A stretch of DNA of 55,046 nt from Martinezella rhizogenes (GCA_013322215.1 JAAMEZ010000005.1:1-55046); one strand, 5' to 3'. Positions 19,503 through 28,128 are shown, numbered from the stretch's first letter. Notes: generated from the letters alone by a model not told the origin. Numbers and translations: made by a program.

Positions 19503-20642
19503 TCACGCAGCGGCGAGCGTCGCCAGTGCGGCGAAACTGCGCGCGGACTGCCGCCGCTCGGCATTTGCAAGCTTCTCCACCATGTCGAGAAGCTGTGTAG
19601 CGGCCGCGGGAGCTGGCTCCGCGAGGCGGAACTTGCGCATCAGGCGCGAAGAAACATCTTCCAGCATTGCGTTGCCGTTTTTGCGGGAGGATTCGCGCCA
19701 TATCATCGTCGCCTCGACGAAGATGGTGCTGATATCCCTGGTCAATCCAGCGCTTTCGTAGAGCGCCCGAATGGCGTAGACGCGGCCCCGGGAGATGATG
19801 GAGCGCACGCGCCGTTCGTCGCAGCCGGAAAGGTTGGTGATCGCACAGGCGAAGAAATCGACCTTGCCGGAGCACAGCGCATGCATCAGGAAAGCCGGCG
19901 TCAGCCAGCCTGTCTGCCTCAGATGCTCGACCAGATCGGGCAATTGCTCGTGCTGCGCCGTTCCCGCGATCGTGACGGTTGCAGCTTCGGTTGCTTCACG
20001 CGTTACCTGCTGCAGCCTGGAGCCACCGACAAAGCTCTGGACAAGCGCCGATTCCGAAAGCGCTTCGCTGACCTGGCGCATCAGCAGGTGCCTGATATCC
20101 GAAGACAGAATGTCCCGGGAAAGAAGCAACCCGCGTATGTCGGCGCAATCGCCCAGGCGCTCCGCAATGCGCTTTAGCGAAGCCTGCGAAAGCAAGGCTC
20201 CGTCATTTTCGAGCAGGCACTGGATTTCAGTCTCCCCGCCGATCTCGGCAAGTGCGGCGCAGACTGCACGCGGCACCAGCCCGCGGGAGGCGATGAGAAT
20301 CCGCGCCACGTCGCTGCCATGCAATGCGAGATCGACAAGATCGGCATCGGTGAACACAGGCGAAAACAGGATGATCTGCCCCGCAATCTCGGGCTGGTCC
20401 TGGGCGAGAGACAGGATGACGTTGCGCGGTGCGCTGGCCGAATGGGCGACGGCTTCGGCAAGTGCCAGCCGCACGCGAGGAGACGGATCGTCAAGCAGAT
20501 AGGTCATCGCCATCTCGGCGGCGTCACGCTCTTCCCTGGGCATCTCCGACTGCAGATAGGCCCTGCCGAGCGCATTGGCCGCCCGGGTTCTGCTTTCTGC
20601 CTTGGCGGTTTCAGCCCAGCGAAGGAATGCTTCTATGATCAC
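19503..20642 (-). CDS. DUF2336 domain protein
   Basis: A 379-residue, largely helical protein matching the alphaproteobacterial DUF2336 family (HEAT-like repeats). Indicative stretches are YLLDDPSPRVRLALAEAVAHS, ILSLAQDQPEIAGQIILFS and RDILSSDIRHLLMRQVSEAL. It starts with GTG. No catalytic residues are apparent, and it may be a scaffold or regulator. The upstream region has TTTA-N7-TTTACC and TTAACC at 20713-20742, close to the CtrA consensus, so cell-cycle control is possible. Biological role is not established. Confidence 0.85.
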   Translation of the reverse strand: MIIEAFLRWAETAKAESRTRAANALGRAYLQSEMPREERDAAEMAMTYLLDDPSPRVRLALAEAVAHSASAPRNVILSLAQDQPEIAGQIILFSPVFTDADLVDLALHGSDVARILIASRGLVPRAVCAALAEIGGETEIQCLLENDGALLSQASLKRIAERLGDCADIRGLLLSRDILSSDIRHLLMRQVSEALSESALVQSFVGGSRLQQVTREATEAATVTIAGTAQHEQLPDLVEHLRQTGWLTPAFLMHALCSGKVDFFACAITNLSGCDERRVRSIISRGRVYAIRALYESAGLTRDISTIFVEATMIWRESSRKNGNAMLEDVSSRLMRKFRLAEPAPAAATQLLDMVEKLANAERRQSARSFAALATLAAA

Positions 20643-20712
20643 GTAACGCCCCGATATCGACGAGGCGACTCTTGCCCCGCAAATTCATATGCTTCACGTT
20701 ATCGGGCAAAGG

Positions 20713-20742
20713 TTTACGGGACGTTTACCCTGCTTATTAACC
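20713..20742 (-). promoter_or_regulatory. CtrA-like half-sites upstream of the DUF2336 gene
   Basis: TTTA (20713-20716), seven bases, TTTACC (20724-20729), and then TTAACC (20737-20742). The CtrA consensus is TTAA-N7-TTAAC, so the first pair has one mismatch in each half and the third is an intact half-site. It lies 71-100 bases before the DUF2336 start. Support is moderate. Confidence 0.35.
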
Positions 20743-20771
20743 TTTCGCCTATCGGCATGAGTGGCGCCCCC

Positions 20772-21377
20772 TCAGGGCGCCTTCGGCCTGATCATCTCGA
20801 AGACGTCGCTGCCCTCGCTATAATCCATGTACCCCATGCGAGCGACGGGACGCGCCAGCGCCATGTCCAGCCTGCCGTCGCGAATGATCGTCTCGTCGAT
20901 ATGGATGCCGACGACCTGGCCGATGACCATGATGTTTTCCGATGCCGTGCCGTCGAGACCCTTGGGCTGCAGGATTTCGGTCACCCGGCATTCGAGCACG
21001 GCAAAGGCCTCGGCAACATAGGGTGCATCGACCAGCTCGCCCGGCTTTGCCGTCAGTCCGGCGAGCTCGAATTCGTTAGTACCATAGGGGACGGCAATCG
21101 ATGAATGGTTCATCTTCTCCACGATATGGCGACTGACGAGATTGGCGGTAAAGACGCCGGTCTCTTCAACATTGCGTACGCTGTCCTTCCGGCCAGCGGA
21201 GGAAAACATCACCAGCTTCGGCCGGTCGCTGACGGCGTTGAAAAAGGAATAGGGAGAGAGGTTCAGCGAGCCGTCCCTGCCCTTGCTGCCGATCCAGCCG
21301 ATCGGCCGCGGCGCGACGATCGCCTTGAAAGGATCGTGCGCCAGACCGTGGCGATTAGTGTCCGTCGTATAGAACAT
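20772..21377 (-). CDS. flavin reductase-like FMN-binding protein
   Basis: A 201-residue flavin-reductase-like split-barrel protein. It has the family pattern PFKAIVAPRPIGWIGSKGRDG, then NLSPYSFFNAVSDRPKLVMFS and DSVRNVEETGVFTANLV. It probably binds FMN and reduces a flavin or works with a partner oxygenase. Its ATG overlaps the stop codon of the upstream nitroreductase gene (TGATG at 21375-21379), which implies translational coupling and a shared redox role. Confidence 0.9.
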   Translation of the reverse strand: MFYTTDTNRHGLAHDPFKAIVAPRPIGWIGSKGRDGSLNLSPYSFFNAVSDRPKLVMFSSAGRKDSVRNVEETGVFTANLVSRHIVEKMNHSSIAVPYGTNEFELAGLTAKPGELVDAPYVAEAFAVLECRVTEILQPKGLDGTASENIMVIGQVVGIHIDETIIRDGRLDMALARPVARMGYMDYSEGSDVFEMIRPKAP

Positions 21378-21964
21378 CACGCGTCCTCGCCGCCGACCCA
21401 GGTCACCGTTTCGGCAAGTTCCGGGCGTGGGCGTTCGACCGGCGGGAAGCTCGTCGAGCCGATATGGATGAAGCCGGCAACCTTCTCGCCCGGCTGCACG
21501 CCGAGCAGAGGATAGGCACGCTCGTCGAAGGCGAACCACTCGGTCAGCCAGTTGGAGACCCAGCCATGGGCATTGGCTGCAATCAGCAGATTCATGCAAA
21601 GCGCGCCGGCCGACATCAGCTGCTCCCACTCCGGAATCTTGAAATGCGGCGCCGCCTTGCTGACGACTGCGACGACGACGGGTGCGCGGGTGAAGCGTGT
21701 CCGCTCGACCTGGATCATTTCCTCCGACAGATCAGGCTTTGCTTCCAGCGCGAGCTTCAGCAGCTCTTCACCGATACGGGCACGCTCCTCGCCGCGATAG
21801 ACGATGAAGCGCCAGGGCGCGAGCTTGCCGTGGTCCGGCACGCGCGATGCCAATCGGAGAATCTCCTCGATCTCAGCCTTGTCCGGTCCCGGCTCCGACA
21901 TTTGGAACGCGGGAATCGATCGGCGCACCGCGAGATAGTCGACCAGCTTGATATCGGTTTTCAT
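21377..21964 (-). CDS. nitroreductase-family protein
   Basis: A 195-residue FMN-dependent nitroreductase-fold protein. It has the phosphate-binding arginines in [11 protein letters not shown] and the later [18 protein letters not shown] and [13 protein letters not shown]. The family reduces nitro-aromatics, quinones or other electron acceptors with NAD(P)H. The start [11 protein letters not shown] at 21964 is preferred over an ATG 54 bases upstream because an AGGCAG-like site and the family length fit it. It is translationally coupled to the downstream flavin reductase and divergent from the secreted-protein gene at 22073. Confidence 0.9.
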   Translation of the reverse strand: MKTDIKLVDYLAVRRSIPAFQMSEPGPDKAEIEEILRLASRVPDHGKLAPWRFIVYRGEERARIGEELLKLALEAKPDLSEEMIQVERTRFTRAPVVVAVVSKAAPHFKIPEWEQLMSAGALCMNLLIAANAHGWVSNWLTEWFAFDERAYPLLGVQPGEKVAGFIHIGSTSFPPVERPRPELAETVTWVGGEDA

Positions 21965-22072
21965 TGAGGAACTGCCTTCATTTTGGCTTGTGGTAGGATG
22001 AGGTCTTGAATTTGCCACCGCATTGGTTTTGAAGTGGCGTGTGTTTTATCGGAAGTCAATCGGTTGGTATCC

Positions 22073-23188
22073 ATGTCAGGCATTTCATCCGCTCGCCGAT
22101 TGAGCGCGGTTTTCGCGATGCTTGCGGGCATGAGTACCGCCGTCTCGGCACAGGATGCCTTCAAGGAATTCAAGCAGCTCGACGGCAGCGTCAAGATGCC
22201 GAAGCTCAATGCCTTCGTGGCGCCAAATGGAGAGAATTCGTCTGCGCGCACCTTGCGCGACGTTTCGCTCGAGGCCAAGCTCACGCCACAGAGCAGCCCG
22301 CAGCAGCAGGGTCTTGCCTGGTATGTCTTCAGTCCGATAGCGGGGGCCGACGGTAAACTGCCGCTGGTTGCCAGTTCGCGCGGAGGCTCGGCCTCATTCC
22401 ACCTTTTGCCGGGCGATTATTTCGTCAATGTCTCCTTCGGCCGTGCCGGCGTCACCAAGCGGCTAAGCGTGCCGGAAAGTGGTGATACCCAGAAGCAGAC
22501 GATGGTTCTCGATGCCGGCGGCATGGTTTTGAACGCGGTATCCGGTCCCGATGTCCGCATTCCTCCGAACGAGCTGAGCTTCTCGATCTATTCCAGCGAA
22601 GCCAAGGAAGACGGCGAGCGCGGCCTTGTCATGGATGACGTGAAGCCGAACACGCTGGTTGGCCTCAGCGCCGGCACCTATCATGTCGTTTCCGAGTATG
22701 GCGAGGTCAATGCCGTCATCCGCGCCGATATTCAGGTGGAAGCCGGCAAAGTGACGGAGGCGACTATCCAGCACAGGGCGGCAAAGATCACATTCAAGCT
22801 GGTCTCGGACGCCGGCGGCGAGGCGATCGCCGATACCGCCTGGTCGATCCTGACATCTGCGGGCGATATCGTCGGGGAAAGCGTCAGCGCCTTTCCGACC
22901 ATGGTACTGGCAGAAGGCCGCTACACGGCCGTCGCCCGCAACAAGGACAAGATCTATCAGCGCGACTTCACCGTCGCCGCCGGCATGAATACGGATGTGG
23001 AAGTGCTGATGAAGCAGCAGCAGCCGCAGGATGCCGATAATGAACAGCCCGCCCGGCAGCTGCCGATCCAGATGCCGCCGATGCGCCAGAGCCAGACACC
23101 TCCGGCAACCACCAATCAGCAGCCGCTGCCGACCTACGAACAATTGGCGCCTGCTGCCGGCGGTGATGACGGCGATAGCATGGATTGA
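22073..23188 (+). CDS. secreted protein with three LxxGxY beta-sandwich-like repeats
   Basis: A 371-residue protein of unknown function with a signal peptide ending near AVSAQDAF. The body has three similar beta-rich units, each with an L/AxGxY pattern followed by an amphipathic strand: FHLLPGDYFVNVSFG, LVGLSAGTYHVVSEYG and MVLAEGRYTAVARNKD. Each unit then ends in a (V/A)xxGxxxxxxV(E/L) strand. The C-terminal 60 residues are Gln/Pro-rich low complexity ending in acidic DDGDSMD. The units resemble carboxypeptidase-regulatory/prealbumin-like domains, suggesting a periplasmic or surface binding protein. Start is the ATG before SGISSARRL. Confidence 0.8.
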   Translation: MSGISSARRLSAVFAMLAGMSTAVSAQDAFKEFKQLDGSVKMPKLNAFVAPNGENSSARTLRDVSLEAKLTPQSSPQQQGLAWYVFSPIAGADGKLPLVASSRGGSASFHLLPGDYFVNVSFGRAGVTKRLSVPESGDTQKQTMVLDAGGMVLNAVSGPDVRIPPNELSFSIYSSEAKEDGERGLVMDDVKPNTLVGLSAGTYHVVSEYGEVNAVIRADIQVEAGKVTEATIQHRAAKITFKLVSDAGGEAIADTAWSILTSAGDIVGESVSAFPTMVLAEGRYTAVARNKDKIYQRDFTVAAGMNTDVEVLMKQQQPQDADNEQPARQLPIQMPPMRQSQTPPATTNQQPLPTYEQLAPAAGGDDGDSMD

Positions 23189-23209
23189 CGGCCGCGCCGC
23201 CCTTCCCGC

Positions 23210-24049
23210 TTAGCTGGCCTTGCGTCGCAGCATCCTTCTCGGCGGCGCCATCGAAAAGACCGCGCCATAAAGCTTCGTCAGCAGATCCTTGCGGTCGCTG
23301 CCTTCGCTGAGTGCTTCCCAGCTTCTCAGAGCGCCGACATGGGCGGTAATGGTACTGCCCGACAGGCGTCGGAACTCCCGGATCAGCAGCGAAATGCGCA
23401 GGGTCATCGAGATACGGCTGGCCAGATGGAACAACCGGCCGTTCTGTCCTTCGAAATAGATGGGAATGACGCTTGCGCGTGCCGCCTGAATGAGTTTTGC
23501 CGGAAATATCTTCCAAGGAAGATCCTCGGCGCGTCCGAAACCCTTTTTGGCGGTTGCGACGCCGCCGGCGGGAAAGACGATGATGGTCGTGCCTTCCTTG
23601 AGCAGGCGAACGGCCTCATGCCGGGTCTTCATGTTGATCGCCATCGCTTCCTTGGTTTCCTCGAAGGAAACCGGCAGCGAATAATCGAGCATCTCGGGCA
23701 CTTTCAACAATTCGTTGTTGATCAGGACCTTGAACGGACGTCCCAATTGCTCGGCAAGCGCCAGCACCGCGATCCCGTCGCCGATACCATAGGGATGATT
23801 GGCGACGATAACGATCGGCGCCTCGGGGATCTGGTTCGGCGGCCACTCACCCTTGATGAGTAAGCGCACATCGATGAGGTCAAGCATCTTGCCGAACACC
23901 CGCTCGCTCTTACCGACGATATCAGTGCGCCAGATATCGTAGAGCCGGGCGTAACGGTCTCGGCCGGAAAGGCCCTCGATGGAGCGGATGAACCAGCGCT
24001 TGATGCGCGTATCCCGCTCATTGGCGTAGGATAATTCTTTGAATTCCAA
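23210..24049 (-). CDS. PlsC-like lysophospholipid acyltransferase family protein
   Basis: A 279-residue soluble or peripheral acyltransferase. The catalytic block is VANHPYGIGDGIAVLALAEQ (His and Asp separated by five residues, the variant seen in hemolysin-related acyltransferases), followed by FPAGGVATAKKGFG as the FPEG-type motif and VIPIYFEGQNG. It probably transfers an acyl group to a lysolipid or ornithine-lipid precursor at the inner membrane; the acceptor is unknown. It stands convergent to the secreted-protein gene and downstream of thrS on the same strand. Confidence 0.85.
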   Translation of the reverse strand: MEFKELSYANERDTRIKRWFIRSIEGLSGRDRYARLYDIWRTDIVGKSERVFGKMLDLIDVRLLIKGEWPPNQIPEAPIVIVANHPYGIGDGIAVLALAEQLGRPFKVLINNELLKVPEMLDYSLPVSFEETKEAMAINMKTRHEAVRLLKEGTTIIVFPAGGVATAKKGFGRAEDLPWKIFPAKLIQAARASVIPIYFEGQNGRLFHLASRISMTLRISLLIREFRRLSGSTITAHVGALRSWEALSEGSDRKDLLTKLYGAVFSMAPPRRMLRRKAS

Positions 24050-24157
24050 GTGCGCGACGGGGCTGCCCCGCTCCTATCGTTCAGTTGCGCCACATGTTGC
24101 AGCCACAGCAACGCGTTGATTCATCAACTATATGAAAGCTGTATGTCAGTTCTCTGA

Positions 24158-24176
24158 CGGCACCCTGAAGGTGCCG
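24158..24176. terminator. short hairpin after thrS (weak terminator)
   Basis: CGGCACC/GGTGCCG with a five-base loop lies 17 bases past the thrS stop codon. No U-tract follows on either strand, so it may be a mRNA-end hairpin and not a full intrinsic terminator. Confidence 0.4.
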
Positions 24177-24192
24177 CCAGATATGAGGACCG

Positions 24193-26181
24193 TCAAGCGG
24201 CCTTGACGCGTCTTGCTTCCCGCTTGCGCAGAACATCCGGCGGCGTTGCCTCGAGAGCAAGCGATGCGATCGCCTCATCGAGCGACATCGACGTCTGCGA
24301 CTGGCTGCCGAGGCGGCGGATGTTGACCGAACGCTCTTCGGCTTCCTTCTTGCCGCAGACAATGATCACGGGAACCTTCGTCACCGAATGCTCGCGGATC
24401 TTGTAGTTGATCTTCTCGTTGCGGAAGTCGGTCTCGACATCGAGGCCGGCGTCGCGCAGGGCTTCGGCAACTTCTTCGCCGTAGGCGTCGGCTTCCGAGG
24501 TAATGGTTGCCACGACCACCTGCAAAGGCGAGACCCAGAGCGGCATATGGCCGGCGAAGTTCTCGATCAGGATGCCGAGGAAGCGCTCCATCGAGCCGCA
24601 GATGGCGCGATGGATCATCACCGGCTGCGTCTTTTCGGAGTGCTGGTCGATATAGAACGCACCGAAGCGTTCCGGCAGGTTGAAGTCGACCTGCGTCGTG
24701 CCACACTGCCATTCACGGCCGATGGCATCCTTCAGCGTATATTCGAACTTCGGCCCGTAGAACGCGCCCTCGCCCGGCAGGATGCCAGTCTTGATACGCC
24801 CTTCGGACTGCGCCTCGATCGTCTTCAGCACGTCCATCATCACGCTTTCGGCGCGATCCCAGAGCTCGTCCGAACCAACGCGCTTTTCCGGGCGGGTCGA
24901 GAGCTTGACGACGATCTCCTTGAATCCGAAGTCCTCATAGACAGACAGGATGAGATCGTTGATCTTCAGGCATTCGGCGGCCATCTGCTCGTCGGTGCAG
25001 AAGATGTGCGCATCGTCCTGCGTGAAGCCGCGCACGCGCATCAGGCCATGCAGCGCGCCCGAAGGTTCGTAGCGATGGACCGCACCGAATTCCGCAAGGC
25101 GGATCGGCAGTTCGCGGTAAGACTTCAAGCCATGCTTGAAGATCTGGATATGGCCCGGGCAGTTCATCGGCTTCAGTGCGAAGACGCGATCGTCATCGGT
25201 GTCGTCACCGGCGACCGTCACCTTGAACATGTTGTCGCGGTACCAGCCCCAGTGACCAGAAGTCTCCCAAAGCGACTTGTCGAGCACCTGCGGCGCGTTG
25301 ACTTCCTGATAGTCGCCCTGCAGCCGCCGGCGCATATAGGACACCAGCGTCTGGAACATCCGCCAGCCCTTGCCGTGCCAGAAGACGACGCCTGGGCCTT
25401 CTTCCTGGAAATGGAACAGGTCCATTTCACGGCCGAGGCGGCGATGGTCGCGCTTTTCGGCTTCGGCAAGGATGTGCAAATAGTTATCCAGATCCGCCTG
25501 TTCGGCGAATGCCGTGCCGTAGATGCGGGTCAGCATCGGATTGTTGCTGTCGCCACGCCAATAGGCACCGGCAACCTTCATCAGCTTGAAGGCATTGCCG
25601 ATCTGACCAGTCGAAGCCATGTGCGGACCACGGCAGAGGTCGAACCAGTCACCCTGGTAATAGATCTTCAGATCCTGACCTTCGGGGATCGCGTCGACCA
25701 GCTCCACCTTGTAGCGCTCGCCCTTGGAGGCAAAGACTTCCTTCGCCTTCTCGCGTGACCAGATTTCCTTGGTGAACGGCTTGTTGCGCTGAATGATCTC
25801 GCGCATCCGCTTCTCGATGACCGGAAGATCATCGGGCGTGAAGGGCTCGTTCTTGGCGAAGTCGTAATAGAAGCCGTTTTCGATGACCGGGCCGATCGTC
25901 ACCTGCGTTCCCGGCCAAAGCTCCTGTACGGCTTCGGCGAGAACGTGTGCGGTGTCGTGGCGGATCAATTCCAGCGCGCGGTCGTCCGAGCGGGTGATGA
26001 TCTCGATTTTGCCGTCGGTGACCGGATCAGAAAGGTCGCGCACGGTGCCGTCGATAGCAATGGCGACAGCCTTCTTGGCCAGCGATTTGGAAATGGATTC
26101 AGCGACATCGCGACCGGTCGTGCCGGCAGCAAAGCTGCGCACGGAATCATCGGGAAATGTCAGGGAAACAGGTTGGGACAT
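24193..26181 (-). CDS. thrS: threonyl-tRNA synthetase
   Basis: A 662-residue class II synthetase that charges tRNA-Thr. The N-terminal TGS domain (residues 1-60) is followed by the editing domain with [17 protein letters not shown]. The catalytic core has motif 2 around [20 protein letters not shown], and the zinc ligands are in [18 protein letters not shown] and MIHRAICGS. The anticodon-binding domain closes the protein ([14 protein letters not shown]). The start is supported by AAGGAG eight bases upstream. The leader just before it has two small hairpins (see 26202-26251). Confidence 0.98.
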   Translation of the reverse strand: MSQPVSLTFPDDSVRSFAAGTTGRDVAESISKSLAKKAVAIAIDGTVRDLSDPVTDGKIEIITRSDDRALELIRHDTAHVLAEAVQELWPGTQVTIGPVIENGFYYDFAKNEPFTPDDLPVIEKRMREIIQRNKPFTKEIWSREKAKEVFASKGERYKVELVDAIPEGQDLKIYYQGDWFDLCRGPHMASTGQIGNAFKLMKVAGAYWRGDSNNPMLTRIYGTAFAEQADLDNYLHILAEAEKRDHRRLGREMDLFHFQEEGPGVVFWHGKGWRMFQTLVSYMRRRLQGDYQEVNAPQVLDKSLWETSGHWGWYRDNMFKVTVAGDDTDDDRVFALKPMNCPGHIQIFKHGLKSYRELPIRLAEFGAVHRYEPSGALHGLMRVRGFTQDDAHIFCTDEQMAAECLKINDLILSVYEDFGFKEIVVKLSTRPEKRVGSDELWDRAESVMMDVLKTIEAQSEGRIKTGILPGEGAFYGPKFEYTLKDAIGREWQCGTTQVDFNLPERFGAFYIDQHSEKTQPVMIHRAICGSMERFLGILIENFAGHMPLWVSPLQVVVATITSEADAYGEEVAEALRDAGLDVETDFRNEKINYKIREHSVTKVPVIIVCGKKEAEERSVNIRRLGSQSQTSMSLDEAIASLALEATPPDVLRKREARRVKAA

Positions 26182-26201
26182 CGATATTCTCCTTGTCCAG
26201 T

Positions 26202-26251
26202 CCCGCCAACGAATGCGGGTGGTTTCGAAAGTTACGGACCTAATAAGTCCG
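26202..26251 (-). promoter_or_regulatory. thrS leader with two anticodon-arm-like hairpins
   Basis: Read on the minus strand, the distal hairpin is CGGAC, seven loop bases, GTCCG (26251-26235). The proximal hairpin is CCCGC, eight loop bases, GCGGG (26219-26202). The proximal loop contains CGT at 26211-26209, which is the threonine anticodon CGU and sits about 30 bases before the start codon. In E. coli the thrS operator uses anticodon-arm mimicry just upstream of the Shine-Dalgarno. That analogy is an inference here; a five-pair stem can arise by chance. Confidence 0.4.
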
Positions 26252-26297
26252 CGCGCCTGATAGCTGTATTTCGCTATTTAGTAAAGAAAAAGCGGCG

Positions 26298-26825
26298 TTA
26301 GCGGCCGATCATCTCGGTCAAACGGCGCACCGTGTTCCAGTTTCGCATCGTTCCGACGCCAAGCCTCTTCGTTGTCAGGGCCGGCAGCATTTTTGTCTCG
26401 CTGGCCTTGAGACCGAAGTCGATCCAGAGATCGCCGCCGACAACGGCCATGCGTTCGTCCCGGCGGTATTTCGCAAGCCTATCCAGCACTTCGGGCTCGA
26501 GCGGCCGCCGCATCACCCGAACGATGACCTCGCTGCCGATCCCGTCGAGAAAGGGATTGCCGTCGGCAAGTCTTAGCCATGTATCGGCATCGCGGGCGAT
26601 GATATCGACATGCTTGCCGAAAGCCGCCGCAAAACCCGCTTCGAGTTGTGCCTCGATCGACGCAATCGGCTGTGGCTCAGCTTCGAAAACAAGATTGCCG
26701 GTCGCAACAAGCGTACGGGCATTGCGAAAGCCTAAACTCTCCGCCATCGCCTTGAGATCGGCCATAACAACCCTACGGCCTGGGCCGAGAACAATGCTGT
26801 AGAGCAGCGCGACATAGACCGCCAT
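26298..26825 (-). CDS. DUF1697 family protein
   Basis: A 175-residue member of the DUF1697 family, recognised by the start MAVYVALLYSIVLGPGRRV, the block DLKAMAESLGFRNARTLVATGNLVF and the end IDFGLKASETKMLPALTTKRLGVGTMRNWNTV. The family is small, widely conserved and uncharacterised. The start at 26825 is preferred; the longer frame overlaps yidD. It lies four bases downstream of the yidD stop, so the two are probably cotranscribed. Confidence 0.88.
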   Translation of the reverse strand: MAVYVALLYSIVLGPGRRVVMADLKAMAESLGFRNARTLVATGNLVFEAEPQPIASIEAQLEAGFAAAFGKHVDIIARDADTWLRLADGNPFLDGIGSEVIVRVMRRPLEPEVLDRLAKYRRDERMAVVGGDLWIDFGLKASETKMLPALTTKRLGVGTMRNWNTVRRLTEMIGR

Positions 26826-26829
26826 ACGG

Positions 26830-27252
26830 TCAGGCGGCCTTTTGCCCGAGCCGAAAATAGCGCCAGGGCGTCCACCAGTGGTAACGGCGCTCCAGCTCGC
26901 CGGGCACCGGATCGAGCCCGCTCGTACCACCTGGCCCGCAGCGCGCGACGCGGAAGAGCGTCATCCAGCCGCCAGCCCAAAGCCCGTGGCGGGCAACCGC
27001 TTCATAGCCATATTCCGAGCAGGTCGGGATATGGCGGCAGGAATTACCGATGAATCCGGAAAGCGTCAGTTGATAGAGGCGAATGAGGCCCATGCCGAAG
27101 AGCCGGTCCGGAGTTTTGCGAAAGGGGCCGGAATAATTGCGCGATTTGACCGGCTTGTCGCCGGATGGTGACGCATGACGTCGCGCGGACCTCGAAGGAG
27201 CGGCACCACCCTCATCTTCATCGTCTTCCTGCATAAGACAGAATTGGCACAT
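26830..27252 (-). CDS. yidD: YidD membrane protein insertion efficiency factor
   Basis: A 140-residue member of the YidD family, an accessory factor that assists YidC/Sec-dependent insertion of inner-membrane proteins. The family core is LIRLYQLTLSGFIGNSCRHIPTCSEYGYEAVARHG, followed by GWMTLFRVARCGPGG and the terminal WTPWRYFRLGQKAA. The N-terminal about 50 residues are a charged, probably disordered rhizobial extension. The order NifU-like, yidD, DUF1697 on one strand, with short gaps, suggests an operon. The usual rpmH-rnpA-yidC neighbourhood is not present. Confidence 0.95.
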   Translation of the reverse strand: MCQFCLMQEDDEDEGGAAPSRSARRHASPSGDKPVKSRNYSGPFRKTPDRLFGMGLIRLYQLTLSGFIGNSCRHIPTCSEYGYEAVARHGLWAGGWMTLFRVARCGPGGTSGLDPVPGELERRYHWWTPWRYFRLGQKAA

Positions 27253-27267
27253 CGCACGAAGCCTCGG

Positions 27268-27729
27268 TCAAACAGCTTCTGCAGTCTTGGCGATGCCGCC
27301 CGCCCGCGCCGCCTCGACCTGCCCGATCGCATCGACAACGGCATCGAATGTCAGCATGGTCGAAGCATGACGGGCCTTATAGTCCCTGACCGGCTTCAGG
27401 TAGCGCATGTCTTCGAAACGGCCGTCCGGCCCCTCGCCGTCGGCCTTGAGCATGGCAAGCATGTCTTCGCGGGCCTTGCGCACTTCATCTGCCGAAGCGC
27501 CGACGACATGAAGCGCCATGATCGAGGATGAGGCCTGGCCGAGCGCACAGGCCTTGACGTCCTGGGCAAAATCGGTCACCACATCGCCGTCCATTTTCAG
27601 CCAGATTTTTACGCGAGAACCACACAGTCTGGAATGGGCCTGGGCACTGGCATCGGCGTCAGGAAGACTGCCGATGCGGCCGATATTGCCGGCAAACTCT
27701 AGGATTTTGCTGTTGTAGATGTCGTCCAT
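27268..27729 (-). CDS. NifU/SufU-like iron-sulfur scaffold protein
   Basis: A 153-residue IscU-fold protein. It has the first cysteine in SRLCGSRV (Cys36) and the second in VKACALGQASSSIMA (Cys61). The third scaffold cysteine expected in the R-x-x-C pattern is serine (RHAST, Ser123). This suggests an altered scaffold or sulfur-transfer role. The start at 27729 gives the right length; the longer frame covers a repeat. It sits upstream of yidD on the same strand and divergent from folE. Confidence 0.85.
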   Translation of the reverse strand: MDDIYNSKILEFAGNIGRIGSLPDADASAQAHSRLCGSRVKIWLKMDGDVVTDFAQDVKACALGQASSSIMALHVVGASADEVRKAREDMLAMLKADGEGPDGRFEDMRYLKPVRDYKARHASTMLTFDAVVDAIGQVEAARAGGIAKTAEAV

Positions 27730-27755
27730 CACAGATTTTGCTCCGATGCACCCGC

Positions 27756-27870
27756 TAGAGCATGATGCCGAAAAGTGTAGGCGGTTTTCGGACGACATCA
27801 TGCTCTATTTATTTGATCTAGAGCGGATTCAGATTTTACGTCGAGCAGACCTAAAATCATCCGGCTCTAG
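27756..27870. repeat. two-hairpin rhizobial palindromic repeat (RIME-like)
   Basis: First palindrome: TAGAGCATGATG (27756-27767) with CATCATGCTCTA (27796-27807), and an inner AAAA/TTTT pair. Second: CTAGAGC (27818-27824) with GCTCTAG (27864-27870) and inner GATTTTA/TAAAATC (27832-27838, 27852-27858). The element occupies the upstream region of the NifU-like gene and lies before the folE promoter. The sequence style is the same as other Rhizobium intergenic mosaic repeats. Confidence 0.8.
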
Positions 27871-28030
27871 TGTTTCGTAACAAAAAACACAGCGTGTCCG
27901 TTTAGGACACTTTCACAGGGACAATGCCATACTATATGTATGTCGTTCGAAGACCATCGAAATGCAATGGTCTTCTGTAAGTTTGATGGGAAACCGTGCA
28001 GGACGGCAGGCTTGTCCGCCAGCCAGAACG

Positions 28031-28128
28031 CCCCGGAGCCCGCCAAAGGTACAAAATCTCCGTACCTCGGGGAATGCCAGTGGCGAGTCCGACAAGATGA
28101 TATCCGCGCAGCGGATCAGGAGAACCAC
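28031..28128 (+). promoter_or_regulatory. structured folE leader, candidate THF-II (folE) riboswitch
   Basis: The leader can fold as CCCCG (28031-28035) with CGGGG (28068-28072), enclosing AGGTAC/GTACCT (28047-28052, 28062-28067). A second domain has GTGG (28080-28083) with CCAC (28125-28128), enclosing an eight-pair hairpin interrupted by a two-base bulge (TGAT plus CCGC with GCGG plus ATCA, 28098-28118). The Shine-Dalgarno AGGAG (28118-28122) lies in the internal loop next to it, so folding can control ribosome access. A conserved alphaproteobacterial folE leader RNA, later validated as the second tetrahydrofolate riboswitch class, is known. Whether this is that RNA needs a covariance-model match. 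Confidence 0.5.

Noticed and set aside
24388..25758. 456-codon plus-strand frame opposite thrS
   Set aside because: Antisense to threonyl-tRNA synthetase, whose domains and catalytic residues are complete on the minus strand.
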